A DNA stretch of 64,000 bases from Bacteroidota bacterium (GCA_016707685.1 JADJHE010000003.1:263808-327807), one strand, 5' to 3'; positions 10,115 to 21,219 are shown, numbered from the stretch's first letter. Translations and numbers: made by a program. Notes: generated by a model not told the origin, from the letters alone.

Positions 10115-10597
10115 CTATTCTGTTATTTTTAACTTATTAATGGCTTTTAATGGACCAGGACAATGTTCTGAATGACAATTAACACAGGCAGTCACAACTG
10201 CATTGTAATTTTTTGTTAGCTCTTCTTTAGGCGATGCATACAATGCTTTCATGTTGCTTACATAATTGCTTGCAAATCCGTCAAAGGAAGCTTTTTTTGT
10301 TTCAGAATCCGTTGGCTTTGCAGTATGTATCGTCAAAAATTCTTCAGGAAATTCTTTCGGCAAATTGCCTTGTTTTATCATTTCCTTTAAGCTTTCGGAA
10401 GTATGCATCATTTTTCGCATGAGCAAAGCCAACTCGCTATCTCCATTTGGATTTAACGGTTTAGGTTTTTCACAATTAGTTGAGTCTGCTTTATTGCTTT
10501 CTTGTTTTGGTTCATTGTTAGAACAATTTACCAATGATACAATGATGGCAAATAAAGCGCTTAAAACAACAAACTTATTTTTTAATGATAACACCAT
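10115..10597 (-). CDS. Putative monoheme cytochrome c lipoprotein
   Basis: A 160-residue product with an N-terminal signal and lipobox (SLVNC at about residue 25), followed by a mostly helical body and one CVNCH heme-binding motif close to the C-terminus. A C-terminal heme motif after a helical region resembles class II c-type cytochromes (cytochrome c'/c556), but this is inferred from shape only. The start overlaps the DUF4920 gene by 23 nt, suggesting translational coupling. The neighbouring thiol-oxidoreductase and DUF4920 genes point to envelope redox work. Confidence 0.65.
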   Translation of the reverse strand: MVLSLKNKFVVLSALFAIIVSLVNCSNNEPKQESNKADSTNCEKPKPLNPNGDSELALLMRKMMHTSESLKEMIKQGNLPKEFPEEFLTIHTAKPTDSETKKASFDGFASNYVSNMKALYASPKEELTKNYNAVVTACVNCHSEHCPGPLKAINKLKITE

Positions 10598-11068
10598 TTG
10601 CTTCGAATGAAATACTTATTTCTGGTTCAGTGATTTTTGCAATTTCTTCTTTTGTTTTTCCTGCATCTTCTGCATAATGTTGTAATTCATTTACAGGGAT
10701 TGTATCATTGTACGCCCAGCCTTCAATAAATACCGTTTTTCCAGCAGCATCTTTAGGCATAAAGAATGCATAATCTTTAAAACGCACTTTCATTGATTGG
10801 TTAGCACTGATGTTCATGTTCATCCAACAGCCTTTCTTCTGACAAACTTCAGCAATTGTTCCAGTTAATTTAACTTGCATGGAATCCTTACCTGCTAATT
10901 GTGTCAATAGTTGGTCGGCAGCTACAGCCCCTTCTGTTGTAATGCTATCTCCAAAAAACATTAATGTAGTATCAATTGTTGCTACTTCGGTTTTTGGTTC
11001 TTCTTGATGATTACCACACGATGATAGAAATGCAACACTGATTGTTGCTGCTATAATAGTTTTTTCAT
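10575..11068 (-). CDS. DUF4920 lipoprotein, start region frameshifted
   Basis: The uninterrupted frame from 10961 gives 128 residues with DUF4920 features (GTIAEVCQKKGCWMNM and VRFKDYAFFMPKDAAGK). Upstream, the same frame continues through a lipobox-like SSCGNHQEEP but lacks a start. One extra base in the six-T run at 11060-11065 links it to an ATG at 11068 and gives a convincing lipoprotein signal (MKKTIIAAATISVAFLSSC). The intact protein would be about 164 aa. Function is unknown; family members are small periplasmic lipoproteins, and the conserved Cys pair might bind metal or be redox active. Confidence 0.75.
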
Positions 11069-11149
11069 TTTTTTTTTATGAGTTTAGTTTAAGTAATGCA
11101 AAGTAAAGTTATTTTTAGAATTTAATTTATGATTGTTCGCAGGTTAATG

Positions 11150-12384
11150 TCATTCAGCGATTAATTTCTCAACAAACAAAGTTGTTTGCTCAACAAATTT
11201 ATTGTATTCCTCACCTGTTGCTGGACCACTAAATCCCGTATAAATTTTCTTACAACTCCTTTTTTATCGATGTAAATAGTTGTAGGAAACGCCATCACCT
11301 TATTAAGCATTGGAAGGGCTTCCGATGCTTGTTGAGCGCCTGTTTTTTCGGTAATTAAAAAATCGTAATTGGCCGAAAATTTATTTTTTACTCTGCTAAC
11401 ATTCTGAACGGCTTTGCTAAAATCATCCGTACGTTCAAATGCCAATGCAATTACTTCAACACCTTTTAGCATATTTTTATGAAAGCCCGCAAAAAATTTA
11501 GTTTCATCAATGCAATTGGGACACCATGTACCCATTAGCTGAATAATAACAACTTTGTTTTTATACTTTTCATCAGTTAATGAAATCTTTTTCCTTCAAA
11601 ATTTTTAAAAGAAAAATTGATGTTGGTATATCCAGGTTTTAAGGAAGGTAAGCGCATTGGGATCGGTAAGCTTTGCCGAGTCATTTTTAATCATGTAAAA
11701 TGGTTCGGAGAAGTGGGCACCAGAATAAAAGACACCATTAATTGTATCTCGGTATCCTTTGAATTTAAACAAAAATGCATGTGACCCGTCAAAGCAGGTG
11801 AGAACAGTATTGTAGCCATTTGCAGCGCCTTCTAAATAGCGATAATCCCCCGTTTCAGTTAAAAATGTTCCCGTAACTTTTACAATTCCATTTTGGGTTT
11901 CTGTTTTAAATATCCCTACAGCAGGGTATTCATCTTTTGTAAACGGACTAAAAAAAGTTTCATACTTCCCATTCAATCCCCATGCTTTTGCAGCATTCTT
12001 CCATATGCGGTGTATTTTTCCATATTCTGCTTTGAAAGGAATTATGTTCTTTGTTTTACGAGCATAATTAATCCAGTTTCCTGTAATAAGTGAATCTCCC
12101 GTCATTTTGCATCTGAATTCCGAATCAAAAAGTGGCATTCGTATAAAAACAGAATCAGCTGTATAAACAATTTCATCTGCTACAATGCGCTCATCAGCAT
12201 TGATGATGTGCATTGCTTTTCCTTTTATTTCAAAGTTAAATGGTAAGTCGGTGGAGTCGTTTAGTTTCAATACAGCTCTCCAAGTGCCTTCTTTTAAATC
12301 GTTTTTTGCAAAGGCATTCTGCAAAAATAAAAGCGAAATAATCAATATTATTCCGCTTTTAAATAGGATGTTTTTAGTTGTCAT
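11150..12384 (-). CDS. TlpA-family thiol:disulfide oxidoreductase, three frameshifts
   Basis: Translation starts at 12384 with a signal peptide (LLFLQNAFA) and a roughly 250-residue β-rich N-terminal domain. The thioredoxin domain appears in another frame with the active site GTWCPNC. Three one-base corrections rebuild one protein of about 410 aa: remove one from the T run at 11637-11640, add one to 11588-11592, and add one in 11242-11248. The rebuilt segments read KPGYTNINFSFKNFEGK, KISLTDEKYKNKVVIIQLM and KIYTGFSGPATGEEYNKFV, all typical of TlpA/ResA proteins. Its ATG overlaps the dehydrogenase stop by one base. Likely a periplasmic reductant. Confidence 0.85.
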
Positions 12385-13940
12385 TAAATTGTAAAATTAA
12401 TACCTTGAGCCAAGGGTAAACTTGTACCATAGTTAATTGTATTCGTTTGTCTGCGCATATAAGCTTTCCATGCATCAGATCCTGATTCACGGCCACCACC
12501 AGTTTCTTTTTCTCCACCAAATGCTCCACCAATTTCAGCACCAGAAGTTCCGATGTTTACATTTGCTATTCCACAATCCGAACCTGCATGTGATAAGAAC
12601 AATTCCATTTCACGCATATTGTTAGTAAAGATAGAAGATGACAATCCTTGAGGAACACCATTTTGCATTGCAATGGCTTCTTCAATAGTTTTGTATTTCA
12701 TCACATATAAAATTGGTGCAAATGTTTCTTCCTGAACAATGTGGAACTCATTTTTTGCTTCAATTACACATGGTTTTACATAACAACCGCTTTCGTATCC
12801 TTCACCTGTTAATACACCCCCATCTACAATAATGTTTCCACCTTCAGCTTTTGCTTTTTCAATTGCATTCAAATAATCTTGAACAGCACCTTTGTCGATT
12901 AATGGCCCAACATGGTTAGATGAATCTAATGGATTGCCAATTTTTAATTGACCATATGCATTTTTAATTACATCAATTGTTTTGTTGTAAACACTTTCGT
13001 GAATGATTAATCTACGAGTAGAAGTACAACGTTGACCAGCTGTTCCAACAGCGCCAAATACTGCACCAACCAATACCATACTTAAATCAGCATGTTCCGA
13101 AACAATGATGGCGTTATTCCCGCCTAATTCTAAAATGGTATTTCCAAAACGTTCGGCAACAGTTTTTGATACGTGTCGTCCAATGCGTGTTGATCCTGTA
13201 AAGGAAACCAATGGAATGCGTTTATCATTATTAATTAAATCGCCTGATTCGTTTCCTATTACCAAACAACTTACACCTTCTGGTACATTGTTGCGCTTTA
13301 ATACATCAGCAATAATATTTTGACATGCAATTGCACACATTGGAACTTTTGAACTTGGTTTCCAAATGCAAACATCGCCACATACCCAGGCTAACATTGA
13401 GTTCCAGCTCCAAACTGCAACAGGGAAGTTGAATGCAGAAATGATTCCAACAACACCAAACGGATGCCATTGCTCGTACATGCGATGCATAGGGCGTTCG
13501 CTGTGCATGGTTAAACCATATAATTGACGAGATAGACCAACTGCAAAATCACAGATATCAATCATTTCTTGAACTTCACCTAAACCTTCTTGCAAACTTT
13601 TCCCCATTTCGTAGGAAACTAATTTTCCTAATGGATCTTTGTATTTACGAAGCTCGTCTCCCATCTGACGAACGATCTCGCCACGTTTTGGTGCCGGCAT
13701 TAAACGCCAAACTTTAAATGCTTCTTCTGCTGTTTTCATAACTGAAACGTAATCTTCGGCAGTAGCTGCGTTTACACTTCCTATCAATTTACCATCAACA
13801 GGAGAATAAGAATCAATTTTTTTACCTTTTGTAATTGTATGTTTTAGTCCAGTGCTTGCACCGTAATTGTTTTCTTTTAATCCTAATTGTTTTAGAACTT
13901 CTTCTATTCCAAAAGCGTTTGCTGTTAATGTTGTTGACAT
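12384..13940 (-). CDS. NAD-dependent aldehyde dehydrogenase, ALDH7 (aminoadipate semialdehyde type)
   Basis: This 518-residue enzyme shows the ALDH general-base motif LELGGNNAI and the catalytic cysteine in GTAGQRCTSTRRL, the latter characteristic of the ALDH7/antiquitin branch. That branch oxidises α-aminoadipic semialdehyde (in equilibrium with piperideine-6-carboxylate) in lysine breakdown. The exact substrate here is inferred. The stop codon overlaps the TlpA-family start (TAATG), implying coupled translation, although the functional link is not obvious. Length and motifs are intact. Confidence 0.9.
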   Translation of the reverse strand: MSTTLTANAFGIEEVLKQLGLKENNYGASTGLKHTITKGKKIDSYSPVDGKLIGSVNAATAEDYVSVMKTAEEAFKVWRLMPAPKRGEIVRQMGDELRKYKDPLGKLVSYEMGKSLQEGLGEVQEMIDICDFAVGLSRQLYGLTMHSERPMHRMYEQWHPFGVVGIISAFNFPVAVWSWNSMLAWVCGDVCIWKPSSKVPMCAIACQNIIADVLKRNNVPEGVSCLVIGNESGDLINNDKRIPLVSFTGSTRIGRHVSKTVAERFGNTILELGGNNAIIVSEHADLSMVLVGAVFGAVGTAGQRCTSTRRLIIHESVYNKTIDVIKNAYGQLKIGNPLDSSNHVGPLIDKGAVQDYLNAIEKAKAEGGNIIVDGGVLTGEGYESGCYVKPCVIEAKNEFHIVQEETFAPILYVMKYKTIEEAIAMQNGVPQGLSSSIFTNNMREMELFLSHAGSDCGIANVNIGTSGAEIGGAFGGEKETGGGRESGSDAWKAYMRRQTNTINYGTSLPLAQGINFTI

Positions 13941-14035
13941 AATATTTTGTTTTTAATTATTGGGAGCACAAATTTACATAAAATCGTGGAGATTGTTGGT
14001 GATAAAAGTTCTTGAATCGTTAGAAAAATTGAATA

Positions 14036-14065
14036 AAAAAAGGGAGAAAACTTTCTCCCTTTTTT
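14036..14065 (-). terminator. Bidirectional intrinsic terminator
   Basis: GGGAGAAA (14042-14049) pairs with TTTCTCCC (14052-14059), flanked by A6 on one side and T6 on the other. It lies 16 nt past the stop of the minus-strand T9SS protein gene. Confidence 0.85.
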
Positions 14066-14080
14066 ATTCTAATTATATGA

Positions 14081-17000
14081 TTACTTACCGTTAATTAATT
14101 GTAAGTATCCTTTTTCATTATAGTCTTTTCCATCGGCACCTTTTGCATCTATTATATAGTAGTATGCGCCATCTTCTGCGTTGTTTCCATTGATTTTTCC
14201 ATCCCAACCCAAAGTAGTTGAAGGTGAACCTTTCCATTCAAATATTTTTTTACCCCAACGATTAAAAATGGTTCCTGCTATTTCTGTTACCCCGTTTGAG
14301 CTAACATAAAAAATATCATTTATTCCATCACCATTAGGAGTAAATACGTTTGGTATAGCAAGTGTTACCTCATCGTATACAATAACAGTAACGGTAGCTG
14401 TATCTGCACAAGCAGGGTTGTTATTGTATGCAATTAAAGTTACAGTGTATTGTCCAACTTGACCATAGGATGTACTTGGGTTAGTTAAGGTTGAGTTTAA
14501 TCCATTGTCGAAGTCCCAAATGTAATTAGTTGCTCCTGTTGATGAGTTATTCATGTTTACATTTAAAGGCAGTACACCAGATGGGGGTGTAGCGCTAAAA
14601 GCTGCATTTACGCCTAATACTTGATTTACAGTGACAGTTTGTGTTGCAGTACAACCGCCAGCATCAGTAACAGTAACCGTATATGTTCCTGCTGTTAAAT
14701 TAGAGAACGTTTCAGATGTTTGAGATGTTCCTCCATTTAAAGAATAGGTATAAGGACTATTACCTCCTGTGATTGCACCAGTTGTAATTACACCATTGGT
14801 GCTGCCACAAGTTTCTGGAGTAATTGAAGATGATCCTGCAATACTCATTGCATTCGTTACATTAATTGTTATGGTTGCAGTGTCTGAGCAGCCAAAAGTA
14901 GTAGATACAATTACGGTATAGGTTGTTGTTGTTGCAGGCGAAGCGATAGGGTTCGCAATTGTGGAGCTACTTAATCCAGTAGTAGGTGACCACGTATAAT
15001 TTCCACCACCTGTTGCAGTAAGTTGTGTAGATGCTCCAGCACAAATTGTTGCATCATTGGTGCTTGCTCCAGCTATTGGATTTGGATTTACAGTTACAGT
15101 AACTTGTGAAGTATCACTACAAAAGTTTGATGTAACAGTTACAGTGTAAGTTGTTGTTGTTGTTGGGTTTGCAATTGGGTTAGCAATAGTTGTATTGCTT
15201 AGTCCAGCAGCAGGTAACCAGCTATAGGTACCACCTCCAGTAGCATTTAAGGTAGTGCTTGAGCCATCACAAATACTCGTGTTTGATCCAGCATTTGCGT
15301 TAGGAACAGGATTAACAATTACAGATACAGTATCAGAAGCAGAGCAGCCATTAACATCTGTTCCTACAACCGTATATAAAGTTGTAGTGGTTGCTGTAGA
15401 AGTAGGATTTGGAATGTTTGGATCGTTTAGTGAACTTGCTGGTGTCCAAGAAAAATTTGTAGCTCCAGTTGCTGATAGGTTAGCTGTAGCTCCAGCGCAA
15501 ATTAACAAGGTAGCACCAGCATTTACAGTTGGCAATGCATTCACTGTTACAGTAACAGTATCCGTTGCAATACAACCATTCGCATCATCAATAGTAACGG
15601 TATAGGTTGTTGTAGTTGTTGGATTTGCTATCGGATTTGCAATGTTTAAATTACTTAGTGATGGTGATGAAGCCCATGTATAGGTTGCACCACCGGTAGC
15701 ATTAAGCGTGGTGCTTGTTCCATTACAAATAGATACCGTTGGTCCTGCATTTGCATTAGAATTTGATATAATTACTGTTGCTGTATCCGTTGCAGTGCAA
15801 CCAATACCATCGGTAACTGTTAATGTGTATGTTGTTGTAGCTGTAGGAGTAGCAGTAGGTGTACCAATTGTTGCATTGTCTAATGATGTTGTAGGTGACC
15901 AAGCAAATGTTCCTCCGCCATTTCCACTTAATTGAATATTATCACCCAAACAAATTCCTGCTCCAAATCCAGCATCTACAAAAGGTGCAGGATTCACAGT
16001 AATTGTAACAACATCCATTCCGCTGCAACCAAATGCATCCGTTACCATAACTGTGTAAGTAGTAGTTGTTGTTGGATTCGCTATTGGATTAGGAATTGTT
16101 GGATTACTCAAGCCGCTCGCTGGTGACCAGGTATAATTGATTCCGCCAGGAGCAAATGCATTGAGTGTTGTAGATGTATTTTCGCAAATAGCAGTGAATG
16201 GTCCTGCATCAACAGCTAATGAGCTTGAAAAAACAACTACTGTATCGGTGTTATTAGCTGTGCTACCAGTTGGATTACAACCGTTAGGTCCTACAACTTC
16301 TGCATAATAGTACTGAGGTGAAGTTACAGGTGTTAACTGTTATTGATGGTCCTGTTCCGATTAATGTATTCGCTGGTAAAATGTACCAGTTGATGGTATA
16401 AGTCGCAACTCCATTTGGCGTAAAACGAGTTCCTTCATTACTTGCTGTCCATTGTGTGTTGTTACGTCCTGGAACTGCAATAGCCACTGTTCCTGTTGTG
16501 TTTTGCAAGCCATGCGTAGCTCGTCCACCAACCCATCCTGGACAAACAGATTTATTGGCGATATGAGTTTCAATAATATTCGTTGTTTCGTAGATAATGA
16601 TTTGACTTGAATACAATTGACCCGTACAAGAGAACATTGGAACGTTGTTCCATGACACAACAAATCTTCTGAATGGAGCCGTGCCATATGTTGCATATCG
16701 AACTGTTCCACCTGCACCAGGATTAATATCTTGAAATGGACCTAAAATGGCATTTACAGGAAAGTTTGTTGCGCTAGGGATTGCTTGAGGTGTATAGGTT
16801 GTTGATTGGGCAGCACTAAAACTTAACCAATTGTTTGAACCTATATTAGCAACAGTGTATTCTGTTCCAAAATAACAAAATGTAAATCCGATTGGAATTA
16901 CTAATCCAGTTTGGCTATCATCCGTAAGGGCTACTGCGGTTCCACTAGTAAACGGGTCTGTTGAAAAGGGAACGCTTGAAATTGCATAGTCTGTTGTAGG

Positions 17001-17165
17001 TAAACTGCCCGGAGCGCCAGGGCTGCCAGCAGGAATTACGGTTGCAGTCAAACTTGCTGATCCTCCTCCACAAACTGTCGAAACCTCAGGTTCGGCATCA
17101 ATTGCTTGTGCTTTTAAAGAATATGTAGAGATACATAAAGCGACTAATAGTAATAAATTTTTCAT
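14081..17165 (-). CDS. Large secreted protein with Ig-like repeats and T9SS type B sorting domain, one frameshift
   Basis: The start at 17165 gives a signal peptide (LLLVALCISTYSLKAQA) and an N-terminal domain of about 280 residues. The frame breaks near 16325-16340. A one-base correction continues as PVTSPQYYYAEVVGPNGC into the downstream frame, so the pieces form one gene of about 1,030 aa. The middle holds about seven degenerate units of roughly 80 residues with threonine-rich PTTTTTYTVTVTD strands, then a PKD-like domain. The C-terminus (NVFTPNGDGINDIFY, NRWGKKIFEWKG, DGAYYYIIDAKG) is the gliding-motility-associated type B sorting domain. It is probably exported by T9SS and fixed at the cell surface. 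Confidence 0.85.
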
Positions 17166-17216
17166 TTTTCGTCTTGTTTTTCGAAATTATTCAGAGCAAA
17201 AGTAAGATATAATTGA

Positions 17217-18203
17217 CTATCTCGTAAGTTTAATACTACCCTTCTTTTCAATTTTTTTACCATCTATGCCTTCAGCATCAATGATATAGTAATAAAGTCC
17301 TTCTTTTGCTTTTTCTCCTTTTTTGTTTCTTCCATCCCATTTAATTTCAACTCCTTTATAGCTATATACGATTGTGCCATTTCCTTCTAGAATGGTAGCG
17401 TTCATTCCTTTAATATTTTCACTTTTGATAATAAAAAAGTCTTGATCACCATCTTCATTAGGTGTGAATGTAGTTGGAATCGAAGAAAGTGAGGAGTTGC
17501 CGTATACTTCAATTTTTATACTGTCATTTTTTGTTTTCCCATCAATGGTCGTTGAATTTAAAACTACGGTATAGATTCCTGGTACATCATAAACATGTAC
17601 AGGATTCGAAATGTTTTTTGCTGTTTTCCCATCTCCAAAATTCCATTTGTTGATTTTCCCAGCACCAGCATTCGATAAGTTTACAATTAGTGGAACAGCA
17701 CCTGCTACAACGTTTGAATTGATTGATGCTATTGATTTTGATTCAATTTCTTTAACAACATTTTCTAGTTCTGCTTTTGATTTTTTAGTAGCATTCACAG
17801 TGGTATTCGCAGTGTTATTTGCATTTGTTTTATTCGTTAATGCACTTGTAGTTGTGTTGTCGGCTGTATGATCAGTCTTCGGATTTGATACAATATTATT
17901 ATTTGTTATTTCCTCTGTTTTTGGAGATGTTGTGTTATTAATAGTGTTAGAAACTGTTTCCTTTTTTGAGCCAGTACCTGTCCAATTCATAATCATAATT
18001 GTTCCAATAACTGTTGCTGCAGATGAGACAACTGCAATAATTGTATTGGTCCCAATTTTATTGATAAGTGTTTTGATGATAATACCAATGCCAGCACCTT
18101 TTAATGCAGCCTGAATGTTATCCCATGTTTTTGGTTTAACATCCGCTTCAAAATCTTCAAATGAGTCTTTGAATAAGTCTTCTAAATTGTCGTTTTTCTT
18201 CAT
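17217..18203 (-). CDS. Membrane-anchored ECF sigma partner with PKD domain and type B C-terminal domain
   Basis: A cytoplasmic segment (NLEDLFKDSFEDFEADVKP) resembles the N-termini of Bacteroidota anti-sigma proteins. A transmembrane helix follows near residues 52-75, then a low-complexity Asn/Thr linker, a PKD-like domain (KWNFGDGKTAKN) and a terminal domain matching the T9SS type B family (FTPNEDGDQDFF, EGLYYYIIDAEG). The frame extends to a TTG at 18218, but the ATG at 18203, one base after the sigma factor stop, is more likely. Pairing with the sigma gene suggests an anti-sigma sensor; no cleavable signal peptide is present. The anti-sigma role is inferred. Confidence 0.75.
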   Translation of the reverse strand: MKKNDNLEDLFKDSFEDFEADVKPKTWDNIQAALKGAGIGIIIKTLINKIGTNTIIAVVSSAATVIGTIMIMNWTGTGSKKETVSNTINNTTSPKTEEITNNNIVSNPKTDHTADNTTTSALTNKTNANNTANTTVNATKKSKAELENVVKEIESKSIASINSNVVAGAVPLIVNLSNAGAGKINKWNFGDGKTAKNISNPVHVYDVPGIYTVVLNSTTIDGKTKNDSIKIEVYGNSSLSSIPTTFTPNEDGDQDFFIIKSENIKGMNATILEGNGTIVYSYKGVEIKWDGRNKKGEKAKEGLYYYIIDAEGIDGKKIEKKGSIKLTR

Positions 18204-18204
18204 G

Positions 18205-18735
18205 TTATTCTCTGTCAATTGGTATTAACTTTTGTAAATATGTTTTTGCTCTTGAATACTGCGATTTAGAAGTTCCTTCCGAAATACCAAGCATATCGCC
18301 AATTTCTTTGTGCGAATAGCCTTCAATGGCATAAAGGTTAAATACTGTTTTAAAGCCAGTAGGTAGCGTTTGTATTATTTTTAATAAGTCTTTTGCTGCA
18401 AAGTTTTCACTAATGTGATTTGTTGAGGGGAGCATAAACTCAACGCTTTCCAGTTCTATGTTTTGTTTCAGTTTTTTATTTTTTCTAATGTTTGTAAGTG
18501 CTGTATTTACCATAATCTTTCTTATCCACCCTTCTAATGAGCCTGTTCCTTTAAAAGATTCAATATTCTGGAATACACTTACAAATCCATTTTGCAATAC
18601 ATCCTCTGCTTCTTCATGGTTGTCGGCATAACGCAAACAAACCCCCATCATTTTACGTGCGAACTTTTCGTACAAATGCTTTTGAGCAATTGCATTCTTT
18701 TGAATACAGCCTTGTACTATTTGCTCGTCATTCAT
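18205..18735 (-). CDS. ECF-type RNA polymerase sigma factor
   Basis: A 176-residue sigma-70 family protein. Region 2 includes ACLRYADNHEEAEDVLQNGF-like sequence near residues 30-55 and EGWIRKIMVNTALTNIRK; region 4 includes FNLYAIEGYSHKEIGDMLGI, a clear helix-turn-helix. It is followed directly by the gene for its likely membrane-bound regulator. Targets are not visible, but the surface protein gene downstream on the same strand is a candidate. Confidence 0.93.
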   Translation of the reverse strand: MNDEQIVQGCIQKNAIAQKHLYEKFARKMMGVCLRYADNHEEAEDVLQNGFVSVFQNIESFKGTGSLEGWIRKIMVNTALTNIRKNKKLKQNIELESVEFMLPSTNHISENFAAKDLLKIIQTLPTGFKTVFNLYAIEGYSHKEIGDMLGISEGTSKSQYSRAKTYLQKLIPIDRE

Positions 18736-18852
18736 AGTTAGTTCCTGAGTGTTAGATGCAAAGTTGCATTATTTGGTTGCACAATAAAAGTTTTTTTTAG
18801 ATTTTATTAACAAAGACTTTCATATACCGTAAATCAGAGGGATATTTGGGCT

Positions 18853-21204
18853 ATGGCTAAAAAATTTACAAGCAAAAAGCAAGGCGTGAAGAAGAGTTAT
18901 CTATTTGAGGAGATATTAAAAGTATTAGCTGCAAGTCCCAATAAGGCGCTAAATTACAAACAGATAGCTGCCGATTTAAACGTTACAGATCACTCTCAAC
19001 GTTTGTTAATTAATACCATTTTGTCGGAATTAAAGGCAAATGACAGTGTTTCTGAACCCGAGAGAGGAAAATTTAAGATTAAATCACTTGACGTATTTAT
19101 TTCTGGTAAGGTTGATATGACAAGTACAGGAACAGCCTATGTTGTATCGGAGGAGACCGAAAATGATACCTTTATTTCACAACGAAAAACATTAAATGCT
19201 TTGCATGGAGATATTGTTAAAGTTAAATTGTATCCAGGCAGAAGAGGTAAGCAAGAAGGAGAAATTATTGAGATATTACAAAGAGCCAAAACTGAATTTG
19301 TAGGAACGATACAACTGTCTCCTAAATTCGGATTTTTAGTTCCAAGTAACAATCGTATTCATGTTGATATTTATATCCCACTTGATAAATTAAATGGCGC
19401 AAAAGACGGTCAAAAGGCGATTGCTCGTATTGTAGAGTGGGGAAAAAATAGTGTGAATCCGATAGGTGAGATTATTGAAGTATTAGGAAATGTGGGCGAA
19501 AACAATACCGAGATGCATGCGATTTTAGCAGAGTATGGTTTGCCTTATCAATTTCCAAAAGATGTAGAGAAAGCAGCAGATTTAATTCCAATTAAAATTA
19601 CGGAGCAAGAGATTGCTAAACGAAAAGATTTCAGAGAAATAACCACATTTACAATTGATCCAGTTGATGCTAAAGATTTTGATGATGCGTTATCAATTCA
19701 AAAATTAGAGAATGGAAATTGGGAAATTGGCGTTCACATTGCAGATGTTAGTCATTACGTAAAGCCAGAATCCATCATTGATAAAGAAGGGTTTTCGAGA
19801 GCAACTTCTGTATACCTTGTAGATAGGGTTGTTCCAATGCTACCCGAAGTGTTATCAAACAATGTATGCTCGCTTCGTCCTAACGAAGAAAAGCTTTGTT
19901 TTTCTGCAGTATTCGAAATCACAGATGATGCAGAGGTGGTAGAAGAATGGTTTGGTAGAACAATTATTCTTTCTGACAAACGATTTACCTACGAGGAAGC
20001 GCAACAAATTATTGAAACAGGTGAAGGTGAATTTAAAGATGAGGTGTTGACATTAAATCGTTTAGCAAAAATATTAAGAGCAAACCGATTCAAAAAAGGA
20101 AGCATTGCATTTGATAAAATGGAAGTTAAGTTTCATTTAGATGAAGCTGGAAATCCTACAGGTGTATTTTTTAAAGTAGCGAAAGATTCGAATCAGTTGA
20201 TTGAAGATTTTATGCTTTTAGCAAATCGTAAAGTGGCCGAATTTATTGGTAAAAGCAAAACAGCAAAAGATCCGAAAGATAAATCAAAAGAAAATCAGCG
20301 TTCATTTGTTTATCGCGTACACGACAAACCCAATCCAGATAAGTTAGAACAGTTTGCAGAATTTGTTGCGAAGTTTGGTTATAAAATCAATATTAAAAAT
20401 GAGCGAGCGGTGGCCGACTCTATGAATAATTTATTGAAAGAAGTAAACCAGAAAAAAGAATCGGGTATGATTGAAATGCTAGCTATTCGTACGATGGCTA
20501 AAGCAGTTTACACCACAAAAAATATTGGACATTATGGATTAGGATTTGAATATTACACACACTTTACATCTCCCATCAGACGATACCCAGATGTGATGGT
20601 GCATCGATTGTTGCAACACTATTTAGATGGAGGAAAAAGTCCAGACATTGAAAAATTAGAAGAGCAATGCAAGCATTCTTCCGAAATGGAAAAATTAGCA
20701 GCAGAGGCTGAACGCGCATCTATTAAATACAAGCAAGTACAATTTTTACAAGATAAAATCGGAGAAGAATTTCAAGGAATTATTTCAGGTGTTACAGAGT
20801 GGGGAATATTTGTTGAATTAAAAGAAAATCATTGTGAAGGAATGATTCGTTTGCGTGATTTACAAGATGATAATTATTATTTTGACGAAGACAACTATTG
20901 TTTACGAGGTAAAAAATATGGTAAAGTTTTAACGCTAGGAGATGAGGTGACTATTCAGGTAAAACGAGCAGATTTAGTAAAAAAACAATTGGATTTTTCT
21001 TTGGTAGAAATTGCTGATAAAAAAGAAAGTCAATCTAGTTCGAAAAAAAATGTGCCCTTTGAACGTAAAGAAAACTTTAAGGATAAAATGAAAGCTGCTA
21101 CTCAAAAAAATGCAGCTACAAAAAATAATGATACTCCACCATCTGAAAAAAATAAAAAAACAAATCCCGATAGTTTTTATGACGAATGGGGCTTTGAGGT
21201 TTAG
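18853..21204 (+). CDS. rnr: Ribonuclease R
   Basis: A 783-residue 3'-5' exoribonuclease of the RNB family. An N-terminal winged-helix segment is followed by cold-shock-like OB folds. The RNB catalytic domain carries DPVDAKDFDDALS near residues 270-285, including the Mg-binding aspartates, and FTSPIRRYPDVMVHRLL. An S1 domain (FQGIISGVTEWGIFVELKE) near residue 640 and a Lys-rich tail complete the usual architecture. It degrades structured RNA in the cytoplasm. The gene is divergent from the sigma factor gene and appears intact. Confidence 0.96.
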   Translation: MAKKFTSKKQGVKKSYLFEEILKVLAASPNKALNYKQIAADLNVTDHSQRLLINTILSELKANDSVSEPERGKFKIKSLDVFISGKVDMTSTGTAYVVSEETENDTFISQRKTLNALHGDIVKVKLYPGRRGKQEGEIIEILQRAKTEFVGTIQLSPKFGFLVPSNNRIHVDIYIPLDKLNGAKDGQKAIARIVEWGKNSVNPIGEIIEVLGNVGENNTEMHAILAEYGLPYQFPKDVEKAADLIPIKITEQEIAKRKDFREITTFTIDPVDAKDFDDALSIQKLENGNWEIGVHIADVSHYVKPESIIDKEGFSRATSVYLVDRVVPMLPEVLSNNVCSLRPNEEKLCFSAVFEITDDAEVVEEWFGRTIILSDKRFTYEEAQQIIETGEGEFKDEVLTLNRLAKILRANRFKKGSIAFDKMEVKFHLDEAGNPTGVFFKVAKDSNQLIEDFMLLANRKVAEFIGKSKTAKDPKDKSKENQRSFVYRVHDKPNPDKLEQFAEFVAKFGYKINIKNERAVADSMNNLLKEVNQKKESGMIEMLAIRTMAKAVYTTKNIGHYGLGFEYYTHFTSPIRRYPDVMVHRLLQHYLDGGKSPDIEKLEEQCKHSSEMEKLAAEAERASIKYKQVQFLQDKIGEEFQGIISGVTEWGIFVELKENHCEGMIRLRDLQDDNYYFDEDNYCLRGKKYGKVLTLGDEVTIQVKRADLVKKQLDFSLVEIADKKESQSSSKKNVPFERKENFKDKMKAATQKNAATKNNDTPPSEKNKKTNPDSFYDEWGFEV

Positions 21205-21219
21205 CATCCTGTTGAATCA

